Origin: Brachypodium distachyon
Lineage: Eukaryota > Streptophyta > Magnoliopsida > Poales > Poaceae
Direction: 5' to 3'
DNA: 64,000 nt
Assembly: GCF_000005505.3 (NCBI RefSeq)
Contig: NC_016131.3
Coordinates: forward strand, 47,477,355 to 47,541,354
The position numbers and the translations under genes are program-made. Positions 46,641-64,000 of this stretch are shown here, piece after piece. How positions within the stretch are numbered: the stretch's first letter is position 1; each line of letters starts with the position of its first letter. The notes below the pieces were generated by a model that was given only the letters and a program-made list of their open reading frames with translations, did not search any database and had not been told where the DNA came from.

Positions 46641-47426
46641 ACCGCTGTTCTGCTTGTTTCTCTCTCTTGCGTCGGTCGGCTGGTTCGTCAGTACACTCGC
46701 CGATAAGCTCGCGGCCAGCGACGAAGAGGAAAGGGCCGGCCCGCCTTTTCTCTCTCTGGTATCATCGTCATTGCTTTGCTTGCTCCTTGGAATCCTGCTT
46801 TTCGGTTTCGCAGAGAGAGAAAAAAGGGGGAAGGGGGAGGGGTTTGGTGGTTTTTGAAGAACAAATTTGGGGGGGGGGGGGGGGATTTTGGGCGGAATCT
46901 ACGACGCTTCGGGTTGCGGGGGTTTAGGTTTTGGATTCTTCTAGTATTCGATCTCTGGCGGATTTATTCGATCCGCGGGTACAGATTTTATTGTACCGCT
47001 TCGCTTCTTCTCGATCACTTCCTCCGTGCTCTCTGCTTTCATTTTCTTCTTCTTCTTCTTCTTCTTCTTCTTCTTCTTCTTCTTCTTCTTCTTCTTCTTC
47101 TGTTAATGCTGAATGCTGAGGAAGGTAGTTGATGACCACATATTCACATATGCACACAAACAATATCTTATTAATGGCCAATTGATCTCTCTTAAGAACG
47201 CTGCAGCTTTGGGATACCTCTGTTATTTTGGACGGGATCAGAAATTCTCTCATCTTGCTCCAGTACAACTGTACAAGTGCTCCCTTTTAGTGCCTGCTGT
47301 TCTTTGTCCGTTTCTTCAAATACAAATTTCGTACTAGTACTTGTTCTTTGTCCTGACTAGCTTCCTGTTCATGGTTTAGGGGGATCCGAATCCGGTCCAC
47401 CCGGGAGTGCAACAGAGGTTGCATAC
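46641..47426 (+). promoter_or_regulatory. 5' leader of the ABC transporter gene
   Basis: Probable 5' UTR with at least one intron: an acceptor-like GTTTAG at 47380 precedes the exon that holds the first ATG. It contains 16 consecutive G (46869-46884) and a perfect (TTC)19 run (47044-47100), a pyrimidine tract in the transcript. Exact transcription start and leader splicing cannot be fixed from sequence alone. Confidence 0.4.
47044..47100. repeat. (TTC)19 microsatellite
   Basis: Fifty-seven bases of uninterrupted TTC. On the minus strand this gives a meaningless poly-Glu ORF. It should be length-polymorphic. Confidence 0.97.
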
Positions 47427-54816
<7,390 letters not shown>

Positions 54817-57800
54817 GAGTGAGTATTGATTGCATGGGTTTTTTGCTGCAGGTTTTCAAGAGATAACCATAAATCAGCTGAAAGAAAGAGATATGCTTGC
54901 CTCGAAGCAAAAGATATAAAGTAATCTCTGCTTCACACCTCACAGCAATTAATCTATTGTGAATCTGAAGGACAGATAGTGACATCTGCCAGTTTGTATG
55001 GATTTCGTTTTTGCTATCTATTGCTACTTGAAACACTGAGCGACATATGGCAAACCGTTACCGTCCTTCAGAATTGCTGAAGCTGAACATAGCACATCTC
55101 TGAAGAATTCCTTGCTCCAGCAATCAGATATTATGCGAACTGCATAGGAGTAGGACTCGTAGCCAAGTGTGTAGTTTTCACATTACCTTACATTGTACAC
55201 GTTCTTTGATTTTCTCTATAGTAAGTGAAAAGCCAAAAACACACTCAAAAGGTTTAACAGTTTTTGACCTTCTGTTATTTTGGTGTTGTTGTCTTAATAA
55301 TGATTGTGTATTTACCATTGAACCTGTGGATTTTTGCTGGAATCTTTAATGATGTGGTTTTTATTGTTTTAATCATGGTTGGGTATTCATTACTTGATCT
55401 GTTTAATTTTTGCTGGAATCTTAAATGATTTGTATCAACGGCCAGTTCTCGAATGTGTACCTTACAGTTTTTATGCATTTCCTTTTGTGTGAAATTATTC
55501 CTCTGAACCACTGTATAATTTTTAGACTGGGACTGCAGAGAAAAAAAAGCTGCAGCAATTGGTTATACAGAAAAAGGAATCGACAGTTCAGCCATTTTTT
55601 CCAGGCTTGCGATAAGAGCTTCAGAAATTCCAATTAAAGTGCAGGGATAGGTTACTGTTATCTTCCCAAGATTAATAGTAAGATGTCTAATATGAAAAAT
55701 CTTCCTAACGTGCATAACATACATGTTTATCATTTTACTTCGGACTTTAGATCTTGTTTTCACAATTGCACATAATATCTACAGATATCTTCGTTTCAGG
55801 ATGTCTAAATGGCAGTGTTGGCTTGGGAGTTCCAAGTGCTTGGCGTTGGTCCAAAGCCCAAGTCAAGCACAAGTAGAGGTTTAATTCCTAATTTTTTAAA
55901 ATATGGTCTTACGGTGTCCTTAAGAACTGAGCATATCATAAAAGATCCATAAAACTGAAATTTCATACGGGGTACATCTGATTTGGGACCGAACATGTGT
56001 GCAAGAACATTTGTCATTGTATTTTGGCTTTGTTTTGTTTCATTTTCTTCATTTAGATATTGTAGTTTATTCTCGATTTATTAGTTGATTAACGTGGAGC
56101 ACCGAAAGAAGCGCTAGACTTGAGCATCTGATTTGGGGCTGGAGATAAACAGTGTGTCTGTAGCTTATGGATCGTCGATCAGGTTCAGGTATCCTTCCGA
56201 TCTGCTCTGTGGTACCGATGAACATATGCTTCGGGTGCTATCGAGGCTGTGTGCCAATCAAGAAATGCCAATCATCAAAGCTTGCTCCGTGGAGCAAAAC
56301 TGGCAGCTGTTTGAGTATACTCTTTTTTCAACAAACTATTTTCCGTCCCTTGACTTATCAAAAATTACAGTGGTTCCACAATTTTTTCCGTGTGGTCTTT
56401 ATTCTACTCGCAATATTTTTCCCGTGTGCTCTTTATCCTCCTGTTGTCGAAATCAGAGACGAATGACCCACCATTCTCCATCCCTATAAAGCGGTATCAA
56501 TGCCAATGTGACATAGTTTTGGTCTTTTCCTCAAAAAGAAAAAAACATAGTTTTGGTCCAGGACTTGCCACATCGCTCACCAGGCTGTCATCCGTAATTT
56601 ATTACTGCCAAAAGAAAGAACCTTGTGTGCGGGCGCAGTAGAAAATGTGAGAGCTGCAGCGATGGTGCTTGGTGACTGCAACAATGACGTTTAGACGAAG
56701 GTGCACTCTCGCAGCAGTGGAGAACCTTGACCCTCCATGTGATTATATCTTACTGTACCCTGAAAAAGTGTCCGTGACATAGCTGGTTTATGCATTTATA
56801 TAATAAATGTCGTTTAATTTGAGCATATATATGAATGTTGTTTAATTTTGAAAGTTATAAACCAGTTTTGTACATATATAGCTTTCATGCTCCAAGATTT
56901 TGTTTTATTTTAGTTTAGGGACGTGAAAGCTATATATGTACATATGCTTCAGTTCAATGCATATGAATGTCGTTTAATTTGAATTATGTGTCAATGGCGT
57001 ATGTATATTGCTCCAAATGTGTATATGTATCTTTATCTTTACAATTATATGATGAATAGTGTTGGTGGTCGGTCGTTCATCCTATCTTTTTTCTCTTCGC
57101 AACGTTCGTTCATCTTATTTTTTTCTTGGCAATGTCCGCTCGCCCTAGACAATTACATTTCAATGTGGCTATATCTCACTTGACTAATTTTAAGAAAAAG
57201 GTTTAAATCCCATTTGACATATCAGAGCCGAATTATTATTTGGACTCCATCTCACTCTGATCTCTTTCTATCATTCGTTCCATATCTTAAAACACAAACC
57301 ATATCCAACGGCCAAGAAATAAATTCATCTCTAACTAAAAATCGGGTGACTTAGTTATAGCAAAACCGATGTATATTACTAGATGATTGTTTCGTTATAT
57401 ACTTTTGAGATAACTGTTTTCTCAAATTAACTTTTTAAGAGAATTCTTTTTTAGCAGAAGATTAAAAAGTATGAGTGCAAAAATATTTAAGAGAACACAT
57501 GCATGTTATATACATTTATAGTTACAAATCAGCAACACTTATTATGAATCGGATGGAGTAAATAATAAATCCTTAAGCACTTATCCATGCTCATATCTAG
57601 CTGGTGCATGGTATATCATACATCTGAGATACTACTCAATACTAGTGGAAATGACCATGCGCTGCCACGGCCCAACGCACACGTCACGACCACTTTAAAA
57701 GATGATCCCGTGCACTAATAAATCATCATTCAAAGTCTGTACCAAATTTTCACATTCTAACAAGAAAAGATCCAATACAAAAGTTCAAAACATAGAGCAA

Positions 57801-58400
57801 ATTTGTATACATCCAAAAGTCTGGAACCCACAGAAAGAAGATGCTAATTTCCAATCATGCAGTCGAACTATCAGTAGATGCTAATTTCCAATCACAGCAT
57901 GCACATGGTAATCATTCGGTGCATGGTAGAACACTAATCTATCTATTATCCATAGCAGTGGGAGTACATCCCAATTAGCTATCGAATTATCCGATTAGTG
58001 CAAAGCACCACAACAAACGAAAACAACAAGGACTCGCCGGATGGTTGAGCTATGGCCGGACACCTACTGGATCTCATGCGTGGATAGCGGACGACGGCCA
58101 CTTTCTGGATCACGCGTTGGGACAACGGTCGTCGGGTGGATCTCGCGTGGGGTCGGTATGCTTGGAGCGGCCAGGGCGCGAACTGCAGCGAGAAAAGCAG
58201 TGATGTCCAGGCGAAGGAAGGAGCAGGAGGTCGGGGGAGAGAAGGGAGGCGGGTGGGGTGGGGTGGGGGGTAGCCAGAGAGGAAGGGGGCTGCAGCGGCG
58301 GGGGCGATGGAGCAGGTTGGGTGGGGCGTTGGGAGGGGATCGAGCAGGTTAGGCGCTGGGGGCGTCCGGGTCGAGAGAAATAATGAACGGTGACATATTG
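54817..58400. other. 3' flank of the transporter and unassigned sequence
   Basis: Contains an imperfect direct repeat (about 55285-55352 and 55361-55429, sharing TTTTTGCTGGAATCTT), a ~25-bp direct repeat around ACATAGTTTTGGTC (56508-56560), an inverted repeat at 56868-56942, and one MITE-like end (TTATTATGAATCGGATGGAG near 57540) without a partner. No gene I can support. The GC-rich ORFs near 58.0-58.8 kb look like composition effects. Confidence 0.4.
56868..56942. repeat. Inverted repeat, ~20-bp arms
   Basis: TGTACATATATAGCTTTCA at 56869-56887 is matched by TGAAAGCTATATATGTACA at about 56923-56941, with a ~35-bp loop. It is flanked by direct copies of ATGAATGT(C/T)GTTTAATTT. Possibly the core of an old MITE. 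Confidence 0.6.
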
Positions 58401-61219
58401 GTCGTAATTTTGATAGCATGACGTACGGCGGCAGTAGTACCATCACCACCAACTCCAATTTAATATTTAGAGAGTAAAACTGAACCCCTCTCAGCCCTCT
58501 CATCTCGGCATTTGCGGCCGTTAGATCATGCAGTCCAGCGAAATCTGGCCGTTCGTGCGTGGGCCGCTGTCCTAAAGAGCAGCTGCTCCCAGAGAAAAAT
58601 ACAAGACTTCTGATTAATTGGGCCGACTGGGCCGCGTGAACCTGGCCGCCTCTCGCCCTCACGCCCGCTCCTCGCCTCGCGTCGCCACCGCTTCCGCTTC
58701 TCCATGTACGCGTCGACGAGACCGCCCTTGGCCCTCCAGGCTCTAGCTCGCAACCCCTCGCCCCACGCCCCACGCCCCCACCCCATGGCTCCGCTTAGCT
58801 CGCCGCACGGGCCCCGCCTTCACTCGCCCCAGGCTCGCGGGACATAGGGAGAGGGCGTGCTGCGGCGACGCGGCAGCGGCATCGTCGTCTTCTGCGGTCG
58901 CAAGAGGCGACCTGTGCACCGGGTTCGTCTAGGGCTGGTATGAATAGCCTATTCACCTTTACCAATCCTTCTATCTTCAGTGCTATGTCGGCTGTGGATC
59001 GTGAAACCATTGATTTATAGATGATTTCATTTCGTGTAGAAATTTCCTCGACCTTTTTCCAGTTTATACTGCGATAGCTGCAATCATGTTTCACCCTCCG
59101 TCTGCATAATTTTTTTCATGTACTGCTATAACTGCAATCCTATTTCACCTTCCTTCTGCATAATTTTTTTCAACCAAATTGTTGAAATATGTGTAATTAA
59201 AATTATATGGACACAGCCTGCATAATATTATTAATGTGCAGAATGCGTACATGGAGGTGCTTGTTCACATGCATGTGAGCTCTTTTCCTATTTCCTTGAT
59301 TAAGACATTCGATGAACTTTGGTACAAGAGCAACCATTTCATATTTATCATTAATTGTTCTTTTCAGTTGCTAATGTCGCATTTACAGATACAGTGGTAC
59401 TACCTTTCAGATGCACTGGTGTGTTCCATCCTGGGAGGGTTACCTTTTTCCTTGTGTGGTCGGCACTTATGATTGGCAGCTACCCACGTCCAATTAGTTG
59501 GCTCACTTGATTACAAGCTCTATCAGAAGACCACTTGGTGCATTTGTGTTATAAAGGACAACAGTTAGATATGTATTTTTGTTAATTATCTCTGAAACAT
59601 CAACGGTTAAATTCACTTTTTTCCTTTTATTTGGAAACACACGGTTCTCCATCTGATTGGAACTGATGCTAGGTTTGCAAATAATGGGTTTTGCCACTGG
59701 ATGCTGAGAAGTTTTACTCTTTACTGAAATTTACATCCCAAATCAAAGGGTTGGCTGGGCGTGCGATCAATATGGTCTGCAAACTTCATTTTACGATATG
59801 GAATGGATATTTTGCCTCTTCCTGGCTATTCAAGGTTGGACACTTAAAGAGCCAGATGGGATCACAAGAATGAGGAAAATTTTGTTGGCTCTCGTGCCAC
59901 ATTGATTCATATTATTTTGGGTCAAGTTATATGACAGTACATTGTATTTCATCACACATTAACAACTGGGTTACTCGCTAATCTCCGATATGCTTACCAA
60001 TGGTGGAAAAAGATTAAGCAGGTTTGCAGAAAAATTCTTTTTTAATCAGGTTAATGATAATTACAATTATTATCCAATGTGCTAATGTTGTTCTACTACG
60101 TTTTCAAGTTTTCTGATAATGTTGTGGCTATATTCTTTGGCATATTAACCTTGACCATGTTAGTCAGGTAAGTAACATTGCCAAATAGTAAGATTCTCCA
60201 CAAATTACTCTTCTTCTATGAAAATTGACAGGCTAATTAATTAAGTTTGATGCTTATGGAAACCAATGGCGTAGTGATTCATAAATCCACTATTCTCTTT
60301 AAACTCATTTCATTTTGCTCATTTTAGAAGCGGTTTTGTTTTGATGATTGGTGGTTTCAGGGTTATAGGAAAGAAACAGAGTTTGTACCTGGCCAGTAAT
60401 CGGGCAAGCAGTTGCTGATCTACATTCCCTTCAAACAGATTATGAAGCTGCATTTAGTTCGTGATCTTCAAAGGCACCAAGGAACAAGTGAGATTTGTAC
60501 TTCAATATAAACTATTTGGGTAGAGTGAAGACTCTACAAAGGTAGATGCAAAGAGGATTGCTGGGGTAGCTAGGAACTAGAGTGGTAGACTTAGTTTGTT
60601 AGTTCTGGATGCTATAATCCTTGTGAATAAATGGTGGTTGATATTTTTGTTAATTTATGATCATTAGTTATTTCGTGGGCCCATGTGAACTGGATGAAAA
60701 TAGTGATTTTATTGAGAGATCTCTTTTATTGACGGAAACTACAGCGGGCCAGAATGAACCATTTTATTCCACTCGAGAAACCAAAAGTACAACTTTACAA
60801 GGAAAAAAAGAAAAACAGAGAGGGATGTACAAGTTACAATTATACTGGGGGAAGTTACAGTGCAGGGGCGAGGCGAGCTAACATGATGCTCCAGTCTATT
60901 AAAATCGCCCTTTTTGTGACAACGGTAAGACCAACGAGAGATAATGGTAAAGGCATCTTCTTCGGCGCGAAAAATTGCTTTTGTTTCTTTTCTTTCTGTT
61001 GTTTATTTGTTTATAACACTATAATTTTACAAATTCAGGACATTAGCTAGATCCATCAATTTGCTAATTTTTGGACCACGAGTGCCAGCGGAAAGGTGGG
61101 AAGAGCAAGGCAACAACAATATTCCTTGAATTCTGGTAAGCTATTTGTAACTTATTTCCTAGACAGTACCTTCATGAGTTCTTGTCGATTGAATTTGACA
61201 AAGGGAATTTCTTTCTATA
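58401..61219. other. Unassigned sequence with a tandem duplication
   Basis: Holds a 52-bp tandem duplication at 59067-59171 (both units end TCTGCATAATTTTTTTCA). Short ORFs such as 59236-59472 contain hydrophobic stretches but no domain I recognise. An expressed non-coding or decayed gene is possible, because the 58.6-58.95 kb part looks like a GC-rich grass promoter and leader. Confidence 0.35.
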
Positions 61220-64000
61220 CAACAACAACAACAAAGCCTTTAGTCCCAAACAAGTTAGGGTAGGCTAGAGGTGAAACCCATAAAAACTCGAAACCAACTC
61301 ATGGTTCTGGCACATGGATAGCAAGCTTCCATGCAGCCCTGTTCATGGCTAGTTCTTTGGTGATATTTCAGCCCTTCAGATCTCTCTTTACGGACTCCTC
61401 CCATGTCAAGTTTGGTCTACCCCGACCTCTCTTGACATTTCCAGCACGCTTTAGCCGTCCGCTATGCACTGGAGCATCTAGAGGCCTGCGCTGGATATGC
61501 CCAAACCATCTTAAACGATGCTGAACAAGCTTCTCTGCAATCGGTGCTACCCCAACTCTATCTCGAATATCATCATTCCGGGCGCGGTCCCTCCTTGTGT
61601 GGCCACACATCCACCTCAACATGCGCATCTCCGCCACACCTAACTGTTGAACATGTCGCCTTTTAGTCGGCCAACACTCGGCGCCATACAATATTGCGGG
61701 TCGAATCGCCGTCCTATAGAACTTGCCTTTTAGCTTTTGTGGCACTCTTTTGTCACAAAGAATGCCAGAAGCTTGGCGCCACTTCATCCATCCGGCTTTG
61801 ATTCGATGGTTCACATCTTCATCGATGTCCCCATCCTTTTGCAGCATCGACCCCAAATATCGAAAGGTGTCCTTCTGAGGCACTACCTGCCCATCAAGGC
61901 TAACCTCCTCCTCCTCCTCCTCGGGCGTAGTAGTACTGAAACCGCACTTCATGTACTCGGTTTTAGTTCTACTAAGTCTAAAACCTTTGGATTCCAAGGT
62001 TTGTCTCCAAAGCTCTAACTTCCTATTGACCCCCGTCCGACTATCATCGACTAGCACCACATCATCCGCAAAGAGCATACACCATGGGATATCTCCTTGT
62101 ATATCCCTTGTGACCTCATCCATCACCAAATCAAAAAGATAAGGGCTCAAAGCTGACCCCTGGTGCAGTCCTATTTTAATCGGGAAGTCATCAGTGTCGC
62201 CATCACTTGTTGGAACACTTGTCACAACATTATCGTACATGTCCTTGATGAGGGTAATGTACTTTGCTGGGACTTTGTGTTTCTCTAAGGCCCACCACAT
62301 GACATTTCGCGGTATCTTATCGTAGGCCTTCTCCAAGTCAATGAACACCATATGCAGGTCCTTCTTTTGCTCCTTGTATCTCTCCATAAGCTGTCGTACC
62401 AAGAAAATGGCTTCCATGGTCGACCTCCCAGGCATGAAACCAAACTGATTTTTGGTCACGCTTGTCATTCGTCTTAAGCGGTGCTCAATGACTCTCTCCC
62501 ATAGCTTCATTGTATGGCTCATCAGCTTAATTCCACGGTAATTAGTACAACTCTGAACATCCCCCTTGTTCTTGAAGATTGGTACTAATATACTCCGTCT
62601 CCATTCTTCTGGCATCTTGTTTGCCCGAAAAATGAGGTTGAAAAGCTTAGTTAGCCATACTATCGCTATGTCTCCGAGGTCTCTCCACACCTCAATGGGG
62701 ATGCAATAGGGCCCATTGCCTTTCCTCTTTTCATCCTTTTTAAAGCTTCCTTGACCTCAGACTCTTGGATTCGCCGCACAAAACGCCTACTGGTATCATC
62801 AAAGGAGTCGTCGAGTTCAATGGTAGAGCTCTCTGTCTCCCCATTGAATAGCTTGTCGAAGTACTCCCGCCATCTATGCTTGACCGCCTCGTCCTTCACC
62901 AGGAGTTGGCCGGCTCCGTCCTTGATGCATTTGACTTGGTCAACATCCCTCGTCTTCCTCTCTCGAATCTTGGCCATCTTATAGATGTCCCTTTCGCCTT
63001 CCTTCGTGTCTAAACGTTGGTAGAGGTCCTCATACGCCCGACCCCGTGCTTCACTCACAGCTCGCTTTGCGGCCTTCTTCGCCATCCTGTACTTCTCTAT
63101 GTTGTCTGCACTCCTATTCAAGTATAGGCGTCGGAAACAATCCTTCTTCTCTTTAATAGCCTTTTGGACATCATCATTCCACCACCAGGTGTCTTTAACT
63201 TCTCTTCTACTTCCCCTTGACACTCCAAACTCCTCTGAGGCCACCTTACGAATGCAAGTCGCCATCTTCATCCACATACTGTCCGCATCACCCTCTTCCT
63301 CCCAAGGGCCCTCCTTAATAACCCTCTCCTTAAACGCCTGAGCAACCTCCCCATTGAGCTTCCACCACTTTGTTCTAGCGACTTTGGCACGCTTATCCCG
63401 CTGGACACGAATCCGAAAGCGGAAATCAGCCACCACAAGCTTATGCTGATGGACAACACTCTCCCCAGGTATCACCTTGCAATCTAGGCACGCACCTCTG
63501 TCTTCTCTTCTCGAGAGGATGAAATCAATCTGGCTACAGTGTTGACCACTACTAAAAGTCACTAGATGTGATTCTCTCTTTTTAAAGAGGGTGTTAGCTA
63601 CGATCATGTTGTAGGCTAGAGCAAAGCTTAAGACATCTTCTCCTTCTTGGTTCCTAATGCCACAGCCAAAGCCGTCATGCACCCCCTCAAAACCTGTGTT
63701 AGATGTACCCACGTGGCCATTGAGGTCTCCTCCTATGAAGAGCTTCTCGCCACTCGGTACACTCCTAACCAAGTCCTCGAGGCCTTCTCGGAACTCCCTC
63801 TTGGTGTTCTTATTGTGGCCTACTTGCGGGGCATATGCACTGATAACATTGAGAACTAAGTCCCCAAATACCAGCTTAACCAGGATAATCCGGTCCCCAC
63901 ACCTCTTGACGTTTACCACTCTAGACTTGAGGCTCTTGTTGATCAAGATGCCTACCCCATTTTTGTTTGTAGCCGTCCCCGTGTACCATAGCTTGAAGCC
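61220..64000 (-). mobile_element. RTE-clade LINE, runs off the window
   Basis: The 3' end is marked by (CAA)n on the plus strand at 61220-61235, followed by AGCCTTTAGTCCCAAACAAG, the conserved 3' tail of plant RTE LINEs. The pol gene follows on the minus strand. The 5' part lies beyond 64000. Confidence 0.9.
61299..64000 (-). pseudogene. RTE LINE endonuclease/reverse transcriptase
   Basis: Encodes the LINE protein that nicks DNA and copies its RNA in place. From the window edge: apurinic-type endonuclease (VISAYAPQVG, FIGGDLNGHVG, SQIDFILSRR), linker, then reverse transcriptase (YRGIKLMSHTMKLWERV, FMPGRSTMEAIFL, FIDLEKAYDKIPR, GLHQGSALSPYLF, CMLFADDVVLV with the active-site DD) and a C-terminal HHLRWFGHIQRR-like region (here QHRLRWFGHIQRRP). 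Lesions: one missing base near 62706, between GKAMGP and IPIEVWRD, and TGA at 61368-61370 where a Trp is usual, about 23 codons before the natural stop at 61299. Few lesions suggest recent activity. The N-terminus is outside the window. Confidence 0.92.

Noticed and set aside
46924..47268. Acidic ORF with a long poly-Glu run on the minus strand
   Set aside because: The Glu run is simply the reverse of the (TTC)19 microsatellite in the leader of the transporter gene.
57979..58773. 264-codon minus-strand ORF
   Set aside because: GC-rich promoter-like region; Pro/Arg/Ser-rich translation with no recognisable domain and no supporting promoter in the right place.

Overview
This is a piece of a large, repeat-rich grass nuclear genome, most likely Triticeae (wheat, goatgrass or barley group). 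The evidence is Copia LTRs of the BARE/WIS/Angela type (their TGTTGG(A/G)AATATGCCC ends are visible), Stowaway MITEs starting CTCCCTCC, a Pong-like PIF/Harbinger element, an RTE LINE with a (CAA)n tail, and plant genes with GT-AG introns. Nothing looks bacterial: no operons, CRISPR arrays or phage. I recognised no tRNA or rRNA gene.

Layout. 1-4.7 kb: broken Gypsy-type retroelement pieces. 4985-9235: an almost complete Pong-like Harbinger element (TAA target duplication, matching terminal inverted repeats) with a one-stop transposase, a truncated Myb-type ORF1 and a nested Copia solo LTR. 9.2-13.5 kb: a Stowaway MITE, unassigned sequence and a GRF zinc-finger pseudogene. 15.2-16.5 kb: a GDSL esterase/lipase pseudogene. 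17035-17445: an intact intronless histone H3 gene. 18.1-25.3 kb: LINE-like insertions and a non-coding LTR retrotransposon (19208-25155) that carries its own nested LINE and solo LTR and is flanked by two copies of the same ~130-170 bp host sequence.

28.4-37.2 kb: a decayed FAR1/MULE-type transposase gene (+) faces a 10-exon Ulp1-like cysteine protease gene (-). This resembles the plant Mutator-like elements that pair a transposase with a captured Ulp1-like protease. A frameshifted gene of unknown family and two small inverted-repeat elements lie between them. 37.67-39.18 kb: an AT-rich tandem array of ~333 bp units with two alternating variants, so the real period is ~667 bp.

39.8-45.8 kb: small plant genes among repeats: a 130-aa unknown protein, an intact four-exon gene with two B3 DNA-binding domains, and a zf-XS-like gene whose last 19 codons are cut off by a Copia solo LTR. 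47.4-54.8 kb: the one large intact host gene, a 12-exon full-length ABCC (MRP) transporter of 1484 aa. 55-61 kb is mostly unassigned; 61.2-64.0 kb is an RTE-clade LINE on the minus strand running off the window.

The host genes (H3, ABCC, B3) are unrelated in function and sit as islands in transposon sequence. Several transposon and pseudogene ORFs are broken by stops that fit single C-to-T changes at likely methylated sites, and three of the four LTR insertions with clear ends are solo LTRs with intact target duplications. Coordinates of multi-exon genes are my own splice predictions from reading-frame continuity and GT/AG sites.
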